Source of the DNA: Candolleomyces eurysporus
Taxonomy: Eukaryota > Basidiomycota > Agaricomycetes > Agaricales > Psathyrellaceae
DNA: 64,000 nucleotides
Direction of reading: 5' to 3'
Assembly: GCA_027579435.1 (NCBI GenBank)
Contig: JANBPK010000826.1
Location: forward strand, 1 to 64,000
The translations under genes and the position numbers were made by a program. Shown here in pieces: positions 22,460 to 32,373 of the stretch (position 1 is the stretch's first letter; each line of letters begins with the position of its first letter). A model generated the notes under the pieces. It saw only the letters and a list, made by a program, of their open reading frames with translations, did not search any database and was not told the DNA's origin.

Positions 22460-23691
22460 ATGCCACCTAATAAGGCAGCAGAAAACGTTTTGGGAACTAT
22501 AGGTGGGTACTCGTCTTCGTTGGGTTGGTCGTGACAAGTTGGTAAACCATAGCTTTTTTTCTCTGTCGATGCAGGTACCGTGTGCTGGGCTGCACAATGT
22601 CTACCCCAGATTTGGAAGAGCTGGAGGGAGAAATCGACCAAAGGGTTTTCGCAGTGGTTGATGTGCGTTTTCCCTACTATGCTCGAGCGTCGTTCGGCTG
22701 ACCGACTTTGCGCACTAAACAGTTTGTTATGGGGGATAGCCTCGGTTTTTCTGGGAGCCTACGCGCTCATACAAGGTCTCAATATCCCCTTGACCCTCCA
22801 AGCTCATCTGTTTGGGTTCTTATGCCTTGTCTCCTGGGGCCAGGTATGTTTCCCTTTCTCCTCGTTCACCTACGTCCCTCTTATAGCTCACTATCACATA
22901 TTTTTTTTATAGTGCCAATACTACGGAATGAACCGCACCAAACTTGTCTCAGCTTTGATGACCCTCGGCGTGATGCTCCTCTGCGCCTCCGTCGAACTCA
23001 CTTTGGTCCTCACGATCCGCCCTATGCAAAACCACCGCTCCAAAGAGATCGCGACCAGTTTCTTCGGGATCGCCTCTTGCGTCCTGATTTCGGTCGCTTT
23101 GATCCCGCAGTACTACGAGATCTATAAACTGAAAGCGGTTGTGGGGATATCACTGTTGTTTTTGGCGGTGGATATTACTGGGGGTGTTTTCAATGACCTT
23201 TCGTTGGTGTTTGCGGAGAGGTTTGATGTTTTAGCGGCGGTTTCGTACTCTTTGGTCATCGTAAGTGACAGGCGGTTCTGCTTTCTTTCTCTATGTGAAC
23301 ATCCAATGCTGACTTGCAAAATGGGTTTTAGGTTCTAGACAGCGTGATCATCGTCTGTGCTGCGGCCTTCAAGTTAAGTGCTTGGAGGAGGAGGCGACGC
23401 CGTGGAGGATCGTCGATCCACGGTGCGGCTCCGAACGACGAGATACCACAGCCTGACGGCGGTAGTGGTGGGGATGACGAAGTGCCGCTCCAGCACCTTA
23501 CCATCTTGTCCAGAACCGGGTCCATGCTCAGCCGAACGCCTAGCAGGTATTCGTGGATTGTAACAGACGTCGACGATGTCAGGCATGCTAGGGCCGGCTG
23601 CGCTCAAGGACTCGAAGAAGGAGAGAAGTCTCTCAAGGGTAATCACCATGAAGAAATTGCCGAGGTTGGGGTGAAAGGAGAAAGAGTGTAA
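22460..23691 (+). CDS. PQ-loop repeat membrane protein (paralogue 2)
   Basis: Exons 22460-22502, 22575-22662, 22723-22843, 22913-23260 and 23332-23691 give 319 residues. Repeat 1 has TVCWAAQCLPQIWKSWREKS, repeat 2 has SCVLISVALIPQYYEIYKLK. Exon lengths 43, 88, 121 and 348 equal those of paralogue 1, showing a tandem duplication with intron retention. The last exon differs: a Gly/Asp-rich stretch (SSIHGAAPNDEI) and a shorter tail after LQHLTILSRTGSMLSRTPSR. Both would be integral membrane proteins, probably vacuolar by family. Divergence in the cytosolic tail suggests different regulation or targeting, which is inference. Confidence 0.88.
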
Positions 23692-23957
23692 GGGTCAGTC
23701 ACAGTTGGTACTTAGCACATGTCGAGATCTGTCAAGCCATTCTCAAACTAGCCGTATGTGATGTGCATAGGCCGATAGACCAAGTCTGGAATTAGAAGCG
23801 ATGAATTATCCGAATTTACTAGTAGGAGCCCCAAAGTCACAAACGATTGACAGGTATATGTACTGTAGGATGCTGGATGTGGGTGGGTATGACAGACACT
23901 GAATGAAAGAGCGCAGTAGCACAATAAAACCAAGATAACCGCCGGCCATTATCATAA

Positions 23958-25269
23958 TCACACTCTCTTACCCTTGACGCTACCAACGTCCGATCCCATC
24001 CCGATCGTCCGCTCGTCGTCACTGACGACGGTGCTGCTGTCGGTGCCGAGCTTCGAATGGCCCCTCGAAGATGTCGACGCAGCGTACGTCTGGTCATCTT
24101 CGTCGAAAAGGACATCCTCCTCGTCGATCCGCCGGTCTCGTGTACCACCGATGCCTCCCCCCGCTCGTAGTGCCGAAGNCCCCCATTTTTCTTTCGAGAG
24201 GTGCGGCCGGGGGCTGAGACGAAGTCCGCGAAGCTGGAGTTGTGGGATCCGCCTCGTCTGTGACCATGGCCACCTCCCGAGACAGGTGGTGTCTGGAGAG
24301 GAACGCGGTAAAAATCTTCGACGTCATCGTCTGCATTGTCTGCCAGTGACTCGTAGGCGTTTGTCGATGGGTGGGAGGACGAGGATGCTACTTGAGCACT
24401 CCGTGTGAGAGGTAAGGAACGATATGAGCCTTTGCGCAGATGGCTGGCGTAGGAGTAGAGGAGTAGGATAAAGTAGATCTGTGCATCACCACCACGGAAG
24501 AAATAAATGAATACGCTCGGTCAACCGGGCTGCATTCATGAACAGAATGACTAACGCACTTTGCATAACCACGAAAGGATGATGATAGCAAGGGCCTTTC
24601 CCTTTTCGTGGTGCCAAATAGACAGAGCAGCCTCTCTTCGCTCTTCTGGAGTGAACACGTGGGTGACGTTCGCGAGCTTGATCATAGCTTGCTGTGCGGG
24701 TGAGTTGGCCTGTCGTTCGCCATCATGGGCTGTCCAGAGCCACCAGGCGATGGCAAAGAAGACGGTCCAGGAGGTAGAGAAGACGTGGTCGGCGAAGAAG
24801 AGGTGTGCAAAGTATAATGTTTGCTTCGAGTCTTCCTGCAGAGTCGGTCAATGAAAATGAGGACGAATATCATGCTCTGGGTGTACATACGTTCTTGACT
24901 GCGCGCAAGCCCCACCCGAGGGCTAAGAGTGCGACGACAGAGTATATGTAGAGACTGAGTTGCGCAAAAGAGCCTCCAGCACCTGTCAAAACGGCGATGA
25001 GGCCATAAACGCCTGCGACCTTGTTCAGCAGCTACGGAAAGGCATGAGTTGGAGCGGTTCAAATTGGAGTTCTTGTCATCACCACGTACTGCGAACAAGA
25101 GGCCAACTGTTACGCCAGTTTTGAGGTCAACAAAGCCTAGAAAGGAGGACAAGGGCCAAAGCCGCCATTCTGGGCGTAGCATGAGTTTCATGAAGGGATC
25201 ATCCAACAGAGAACAGAGCAGGACGGAGCAGAACTTGAAAGGAAAGAGGCCTGGCTTAGGTAATCTCAT
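23958..25269 (-). CDS. KEI1: KEI1-like inositolphosphorylceramide synthase regulatory subunit (DUF1753)
   Basis: Exons 25269-25090, 25031-24891, 24835-24560 and 24478-23958 give about 372 residues. Membrane segments include SSFLGFVDLKTGVTVGLLFA, LLNKVAGVYGLIAVLTGAGG and FSTSWTVFFAIAWWLW, the arrangement of fungal Kei1. Kei1 binds the Aur1 catalytic subunit in the Golgi and is needed for IPC (sphingolipid) synthesis. The C-terminal tail is cytosolic, Ser-rich, then acidic (RIDEEDVLFDEDDQ). The frame needs one extra base at the N at 24179 to join the two tail parts, so the sequence is wrong there. I chose the start at 25269, with MRLPKP, rather than the in-frame Met nine codons earlier. Confidence 0.85.
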
Positions 25270-25335
25270 CGCTCCCCCTGCAATCTTTTTCCTCAACCAT
25301 CAACTTGTCCTCCTCGATTTCCTTTCCATTTAGCC
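25270..25335. promoter_or_regulatory. Very short divergent intergenic region KEI1 / eIF4E
   Basis: Only 66 bp separate the two opposed start codons. It is pyrimidine-rich on the + strand and has no TATA box. The 5' leaders of the two transcripts probably overlap. Confidence 0.5.
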
Positions 25336-26502
25336 ATGTCCACCAACTACTTCTCCAACCACTCTACCTCCAGATTCCCTGTATCACATAGCATCTCGAC
25401 GACGAGCACCACGACGACAGCGTCAACCGCCACCAACAACAACGCTTCTCAAGCAAACTCCGCCCGTGTACCATCTTCCAAGCATTTTTCGACGTCTGTG
25501 AACAATAACGGTGAACGCTCCAAGTCCAAGGAGCCTTCGGAAAACTCGTCGGCAATATCAACTCCAAAGGTGCATCCACTTCGAAACACGTATGTTCGTA
25601 CTTTATCCTAAACTCATCGTATTGCGTCTCTTCAACTTTTCGCCTCTTCCTTCTTCCTTTTTTCTACAGATGGATCTTTTGGTTTAGGCAACAACGATCC
25701 CCGGGAAATAAAGTCATTGATTATGAAGAGGGTATCAAAAAGATATCTGCTTTCAGCTCGGTTCGTCCCCACTTTCTCCTTTCTCCTTTCAAATCGACCT
25801 GACTTGAACCAATCCCAAATCGCCGCTCGCAACGCGCAGGTTGAATCTTTCTGGTCTCTGTGGACACACCTAGCGCCTCCGTCAAATCTCCAGCCCACGA
25901 CCGACTACCTGCTCTTCCATTCCGCGATCCGACGTCCAGTATGGGAAGACCCTCTCAACTTGCCAGGCGGGAAGTGGATCATCCGTCTCCGAAAGGGGGT
26001 CGCCGATCGGCTTTGGGAAGACCTCGTACTCGCTATCATCGGTGACCTGTTCGACGAATGCCGAAGCTCACCTCAAGCGCAACCAGCGGGGAACGGGCCA
26101 GACGGAGGGGATGCGCCGGAGAATGGGGTTGCTGGAGAGGATTTGCCCGAAATTTGTGGATGCACGATTAGTGTGAGACAGAGTGAGGATATTATCAGTC
26201 TGTGGAATAGGGTGGAGGGGGATAAGCAATGCAGGGAGAAGATACGGTGCGTTTGTCCTTGTTCAGTTCAGTGTCGCCAGACCAGGTCGTATTGACGCCC
26301 GGGTGATGAAAACAGGGATACTCTTCGAAAAGTCCTCAATCTTCCACCCTCGACTATCATGGAGTACAAAACCAATAATGGTACGTGCTTATGTCCTTTT
26401 TTCCGTTAAGCGCTCGCTAACGGCTAATGGCTTTTCTTAGACTCCATGCACGATAAATCGAGCTTCCGTAACTCGGCAATTGATCGTACCCCAATGTCAT
26501 GA
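25336..26502 (+). CDS. eIF4E-family cap-binding protein (4EHP/eIF4E2-like)
   Basis: Exons 25336-25589, 25670-25760, 25840-26246, 26316-26380 and 26441-26502 give 292 residues. After an 80-residue Ser/Thr/Asn-rich N-terminus comes HPLRNTWIFWFRQQR, the family's first cap-binding block, then VESFWSLWTHLAPPSNL, VWEDPLNLPGGKWIIRLRKG and LWEDLVLAIIGDLFDE. Conserved Trp residues needed to sandwich the m7G cap are present. The F-W-F spacing and RQQR are like 4EHP, which binds caps without efficient eIF4G binding and represses translation; this sub-class call is tentative. The divergent neighbour is KEI1. Confidence 0.85.
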
Positions 26503-26908
26503 GAGAGGGAGCTGCGCGCCATCAATATTATCATCCTGCTTGCTTGAGGCCGGCTTGTACAACTATCTATCTGTCTATCTTTAAGTTCGATTCTGAACTT
26601 TGACGCATCACAGCCTGTGCTATTGTAAGAGTCAGACCAACATCTACCTCCTTACTCAGACTGTCAAACACCCGAGCGACGAAACACTGCTGAGCACAGC
26701 TTTCTCTCTGCCCTTGAGCTTGAAGCTCGGTCGATGACTTATCCTCCACACAGCAACTACTGCGAGTTTGTAGAAATCCTATATCCTCTTCTCCCATCAC
26801 ATGACCGAGCTCAGTAATCGTCACTCGATGCGGTGGATCCTATGAGCTCGTTGGAACCTGACCCAGGGCGTTGGGAAAAGTATAAAAGCAACCTAGAGTT
26901 CGCCATTG
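26503..26908 (+). promoter_or_regulatory. Intergenic region with TATA box of the msrB gene
   Basis: TATAAAAG at 26881-26888 lies only 21 bp before the first ATG at 26909, so transcripts may begin at or after that ATG. Nothing else is recognised. Confidence 0.55.
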
Positions 26909-27632
26909 ATGTCAGCAACTGTCAAACGAATTAGCTCTTCTTCTCTACTACTCCGTCAGCGTCTTATCCCAAGTCGATATAACCATCTCTCTCCGTTCGG
27001 ATCACTAGCACTGCTTAAACAGCCTTCAAGCTCCAGAAATATGACGACAGCCCAGAAGTCTGAGGAAGAGTGGAGGGCAGTTTTGTCGCCTGAACAAGTC
27101 GGTATACTTACACTATAGTTAACCGAATCACTGTTTGCTGATAGAAGAGCTTTCCAGTTCCGCATTCTACGAGAAAAGGGGACAGAACGACCCGGTACCG
27201 GTGCCTACGACAAGCACTACGAGGAGGGCGTTTACACTTGCGCCGGATGCAACACGCCGCTGTACAAGAGCACCACTAAATTCAAGAGTGGATGTGGGTG
27301 GCCTGCGTTCTTCGATGGTGAGGCTCGATAGATCCACATTAATACTCCCCGGCGCTCACTCATTTCACATCGATTCCAGCTATTCCTGGAGCGGTGAACC
27401 GGCACGAAGATCGTACCCTTGGTATGGTACGAACGGAAATAACCTGCGCTGCGTGCGGAGGGCATCTAGGGCATGTCTTCAAGGGTGAAGGGTTCCCAAC
27501 GCCTAGTGAGTTATCGATTGCTTTGACCTCTGATCCTTCCATACGCTAATTCAGCATGGATTCGCAGCGGACGAGAGGCATTGCGTGAATTCCGTATCGC
27601 TCAGCTTCCATGACAACAAAGAGGGGGCTTGA
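26909..27632 (+). CDS. msrB: Peptide-methionine (R)-S-oxide reductase B
   Basis: Exons 26909-27097, 27158-27317, 27380-27505 and 27568-27632 give 179 residues. It reduces methionine-R-sulfoxide in proteins. Zinc ligands are in YTCAGCNTPLY and ITCAACGGHLGHVF, and the catalytic cysteine is in RHCVNSVSLHF. The first 45 residues (SATVKRISSSSLLLRQR) are basic and hydroxylated, like a mitochondrial presequence. A second Met at 27041 (MTTAQKSEEEW) would give a cytosolic form. The position of the TATA box makes the second start plausible as the main one. The gene converges with tropomyosin. Confidence 0.9.
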
Positions 27633-27850
27633 TACTTCGATAGCGAAAGTTCTGACCATGTAGTATATTGAAGGAATTTGAACATTGTAATCCGATTAAT
27701 CGAAGACAACCAAGTCGAAAGTTAAGGGGTGTGAATCAAGGCGTTCCTAGGGTTATAGATATCATGGGATGGAAAGGGAAGGGGGGGGGAATCGTTTGAA
27801 CTGCAAAGGGGTACGGAGCGCAATACGTGCGAGTCGCGATGACCATGAAA

Positions 27851-28530
27851 TTAAATGTCTTGCATGGAAGCTTCGAGTTCTGCCAAATCGGCTTGTACTT
27901 TCCTGTGTTTCTCCTGTGCTTCCTGTAAACCGAGACCACACTGTCAACAGTCATTCGAATGGATTTCAGGAGGGCGGCGACGTACCTCGTATTTCTTCTC
28001 CCAAGCATCTCGTTCTTGCTCTGCCCTTTGGACCTGACGTTCAAAGTGCTCAGCTTTGACGTCGACTTGTCTCAATCTAATAGATGGGGGTGAAGAGATG
28101 AACAAGTGGGATACGCGACAATGATCTGAGAGGTCCACGTACTTCTCTACGGCCTCCTTGAGACTCTTCTCCGACTTGTCAAGCTCGTCCTCCAAAAGCT
28201 CAACCTTCCTCGCAAGGCCTTCCGCGCTCTGTCTGGACGATTCGCTGTTCAAATTGCCTTGCTTGAGTTCGGTCAACTTGGCATCCGACTTCTCATTTTC
28301 CTCTTCCAGCCTCTGCAGCCTGTGCGTCAGCGAAACTATTTCTTGGTCCTTTGTGAGCAATTCCTGCTCTAGCTTCTTGACTTTGGCCTCGGCTTCGTCA
28401 GCACGCTCTGCGTGTGTGTCGGCTTCGACACGCAGCTGCTCGAGTTTCTAGCGAGGAGATGCAACATCAGGGACTGGTCCGCCGAACACGAGTCGATAAG
28501 AATGATACATACCGCCTTGATTCTGTCCAT
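27851..28530 (-). CDS. Tropomyosin
   Basis: Exons 28530-28513, 28447-28143, 28076-27986 and 27922-27851 give 161 residues, the exact length of short fungal tropomyosins such as fission yeast Cdc8. The protein starts MDRIKAKLEQLRVEAD and is coiled coil throughout, with heptads such as LQRLEEENEKSDAKLTEL and LARKVELLEDELDKSEKSL. It ends LAELEASMQDI. Tropomyosin dimers lie along actin filaments and act in cables and the cytokinetic ring. The six-codon first exon fixes the N-terminus that joins head to tail with the next dimer. Confidence 0.92.
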
Positions 28531-29117
28531 GATAGCTGGCTGGGTTGGTGACGCGTCGAGTTGAGGTGAATGTTCTGGAGATGATGATGATGGCGGAGGT
28601 GGCACTGATTGGTGTTGTGTTTGAGCCAATGTTTGCGCTAAATCAGGCGACCTGTGCCGTGCCGCCTGCAAGGTTCATTTCTCGACCACAGTCTAGAATA
28701 TGTCAAAAAAAATTACGACTGGCGTCGCTGTATTCTGATCCTTGTAGAGCTACATTAAATTGTTAACGTTGCGGTCGATGGTAGCGAAGTGCCCTTGACC
28801 ACCTCATCGTCATCGCCCGCCAACGGGACCCTCATCCGGATCCCTTCGCACACATCCCCGTCCAATCTACCATTATTTCTCTCTCTGGATAACTAGATCC
28901 GCTATCACACCGCCGGGGCCCGACATCGATAACCAAAAGCCCAGTCACCGATTAGCGCCCACTGAGATAACCGTGGGAAAGATTGAATCACTCATCGATT
29001 CGGCTTGAAACGACGGCACACATTCCTCGCTCAAACGATAAACTCGTTTCTCCAGGCGCCGTCTCCCTGGGCCCCCAAAGCCTCTTTGTCCTGCCTATTG
29101 CCTCCTTGCTATCTCCC
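28531..29117. promoter_or_regulatory. Divergent promoter region, tropomyosin / DUF2408 gene
   Basis: About 590 bp between opposed start codons. I see no TATA box at a convincing place and no gene. Confidence 0.4.
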
Positions 29118-31393
29118 ATGCCTGAGCCAGTTCCCCAGGAAGGTCCGTACCAAGTCTCATTACTGTCAAACGGAGCCCAGCTTTGACCGTATACATATCC
29201 CAGAACTGCCCATTCTCGAGGCACTTGTCAAGTCGGTGTCGTGTTATTAAAGTCCCTGGACCACCGCCAACTCATGGTCTTGTAGTATCCGGAACAGACT
29301 TACAGCCCTCAAGAAAGATCGGGGCGAGTTCATCAAGGCCTCTGATGTCAATTCTTTATACCAGTCCGTGGTAAAGCAAGGTCAATTGCGCTTCTTTGCG
29401 TCCATCGGTCACACAGCTAAACGATAACCCCAGTCCAGAAATTAAATGCAGTCAGAGAGGACTCTGCGACCTACAACAATCGGCTAGACACTACCCTTGC
29501 CGATGTCTTTGCCCTCCTCTCGCTCTTCTTCCTGACTATCGGGAAGACCAAGGATACGCCCGCAGTATACAGCCAAATAGCGTCGATGCGGGTCAGTCCA
29601 TGCCCCTTCCGAAGCACCCGCTCCGCCTTTGCATAGGACCTAGACTTTGCAAAGAATGCCGGAGCTCTTGCTTCATCATCATCAGCTCATCTCGTTTGGC
29701 TCAGCTGACTGACTCGTCCCCCTCGCTCTTCCCTGACAGCAAATCCTCAATCATATGAACGAGTCCACCGTCTACAACGAGGGCGATCTCGTCCCTTTCC
29801 GAAAGCGTCTGTCAGAGCTCCGTGAAATCATTTCACGCGACGCAGAGGCCGGCAAACATCCCAAAGCATTGACCAAGCTATTGGAAAGGCAACTCGGTGA
29901 ATGCGGTACGTAAAAATAGTTATTTCAGACTCCATAACTCTGGGTTGATATCAACTTCTACATGAACGAACAGATGCGATCGTGAAACAGCTATTCGACT
30001 CTCTATCTATCCTCTCCCCAGAACTCGTTCCCGTGCACCAGAAGTTGATCACGATTCGGAGACAATTGGTCGCCCTCGCTGCAAAGGAGGGATCCCACAA
30101 GGCCGAGTTAAAACCGCTTCAGGAAGAGCTCCGAAAAATCGATTCGTTGAGTACTTCTCCCGTTTCATTAAGTCTGTTACCATCGTTTTTCCTTGGAGTA
30201 TAAGTTCTCCATCCTCCTTGAAACCTCGTGCTGATTTGTCTCTTCTCTTCCCCCCACCCTCTTTTCTATATGTTCTTCTCAAAACTTATCGCTCGCCTGC
30301 CCTATCGACGTTCCAAAACTCACCACTTCATCCAACACAGGCAACGCGTGGATGGCAAGTTCCTCGGGCCGAATGGCGTCGTACCTGTGTCCCAAGCGGT
30401 CTGCTCTGGCTTGCTAGAAGAGTGCTTTGACATTTCGCAAGAAATCAAAGCTCACGAGGATTCCAAGAACGTCGCTTCTTCCCTCAAACCTATCTACGAC
30501 CGTCTAGCCGATATCCGACAGGAACTCGAGAGCCTGGTCCTCACTCATCGATGGACGCTTCGTGAGACGGACCTATGGAACTACTCTCTCAGCTTGCAAG
30601 AAATAGACAAGATGCGCGTCGATGGCAAGTTCGTGGACTCGGAGGGCAACAAGCCGGAGGGACAATACGTTGGTTCTATTTCCTAGGATCCAGTTTTGGG
30701 CTGGTATCTGACATCCCATCTACCAAGGTCCTACTGTACTTACTTCGTCGGTGCTATGGTCTGATTTACAGACTGTTGTCTTCGAGCGAGCCTGTCTCTG
30801 AGGAGCTCATGCCCATTGTAAGTCTGTCCCCTTTGACTATCATCTGTGGCACGTCACTAATCGCACCACTTCTAGGCCAACAAGTTGAACACGGTCAAGA
30901 AATGCTTGAACGAAGTCCTCAAGTACGGAGGTCCCTTCAACGCGCGCGATCTCTATCCGGTACGTTTTTGGCACCCTCTCCTTCCGTATATGTCATGTCT
31001 CTCCCTTTCCTCGCCTCCGATCTATCGCTCTCGGGTCGCTCTAAATTTAACACCTTCCTTGTTTGTCTTGCCTCACAGTATCAGCTGGCCCTCTTCCAAA
31101 TAGACTCCATGAGGAAGGAGGGACGGTTCGTCGGAGTAGATGGATCGATTCCCGAAGGTCAAGGGATTATCATGGCGAATCTAAATGAATGCCACGAGTT
31201 GGTCGAAATGGTACGTCATTGCCTTCTAGTGTGCTATCTTTAGACCTGCACTGTAAGCCGTTGAACTCATGTCGCTTATCGTCCTTCTTTTCTCTTTGTT
31301 TAGTTGAAGGAATCNATGGACGAAGAAGAGACTGAGTACGAAGAAGACGANGAGGAATATGACGACTCCGATCTTAGCGANGAGGACGACTAG
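29118..31393 (+). CDS. DUF2408 / UPF0662-type conserved fungal protein
   Basis: The gene has about ten exons; the first is tiny (MPEPVPQE). Recognisable exons carry LPILEALVK, then IRNRLTALKKDRGEFIKASD and LREIISRDAEAGKHPKALTK. Three related blocks follow: RVDGKFLGPNGVVP, MRVDGKFVDSEGNKPEGQY and MRKEGRFVGVDGSIPEGQG. It ends in a very acidic tail (EETEYEEDEEEYDDSDLSEE). This helical, repeated plan fits the fungal DUF2408/UPF0662 family, whose molecular function I do not know. Three N's fall in the last exon without changing frame. Family call is from memory of the repeat pattern. Confidence 0.7.
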
Positions 31394-32373
31394 TCGGGAG
31401 TTGTCCGGCGGCCGGTTGGTNCCAGAACGAGTCGTCAAAACGCTGCGTGTGTTTAGTTGCTTGGATTATGCTGCTAGCGAGCTTTCTCCTCGTCTCGCCC
31501 GATATGTTCTCTCCCCCTTATTTCCATTCCTTCAGTTCACACCCCTGGCCACATATTATTTTTGTCCTTTCGTCCGTCATGTCATCGGCGGTGCTTTTTC
31601 CCAAGTCCGCGATATATTATANCTCGTCGTTNGTCGAGGAACGNNGAGTTGTAGCTGTTTCTAAATNTTCNGTCTCTCNTTTNTCTGTCTGTCTGTCTGT
31701 CTCTTTCCTTCTCTTTCCTTCGTTCGTCTGCCCTCTTGTTGGTTGTATCGTTCCTTTAGTAGTATGCAAAGTCTACGTATTCGTAGGTTTCTTTAAAGTT
31801 CCTTCTTCTTAGGGAAACATGGTGTATCTTTTTCCATACTCTTTCCGTTTTTGCCACCTCTCATCTCATCCCTCAATGTAATTCTCTATAGATCCATGAT
31901 GCATCCAAACCCCCTTTCAAATCCATTGACCAAACGTGTAANACTTCTTTGCTGCGCGGCCCAGCATTGGTTAAATTTCATCCCGGGGAGGGTTAACATG
32001 GTGTTCGGCCAATCCGAGGAAGCACATGCGTAGTTTGACGGGCACGGCTGAGATCTAGGATACCGAGTTGTCACATGCTATACACGGACAACCTACACGC
32101 TGTTACCCCACCGGTTCGTCCATGCTAAACTCGTGTGGGGTTCGATGAGGGGTCAACCTGATCAAGGCAACTCGAATCCATGGCNGCAAGNGACGACAGG
32201 CCGATGGGATGGTAGTGCTATAAATAAACCGCCCGCCCGTCTATCTATACATGGTAGTAAAAGAAGAACGGAAGCTAGATGAACACCAACGAGAGGCTTC
32301 TACTTGTGAATAAGCAAGGATGCAGTATTTAGAACTTAAATAAGTGGTAGCAGTAGGTAGGAACAGCCCTGAA
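31394..32373. other. Convergent intergenic region, no gene recognised
   Basis: Contains the 3' ends of the DUF2408 and chloride channel genes, a (TCTG)n microsatellite at 31684-31703 and several N's. ORFs are short and without motifs. Confidence 0.4.

Noticed and set aside
31684..31703. TCTG microsatellite as functional element
   Set aside because: Short simple repeat in a 3' intergenic region; nothing links it to a function.
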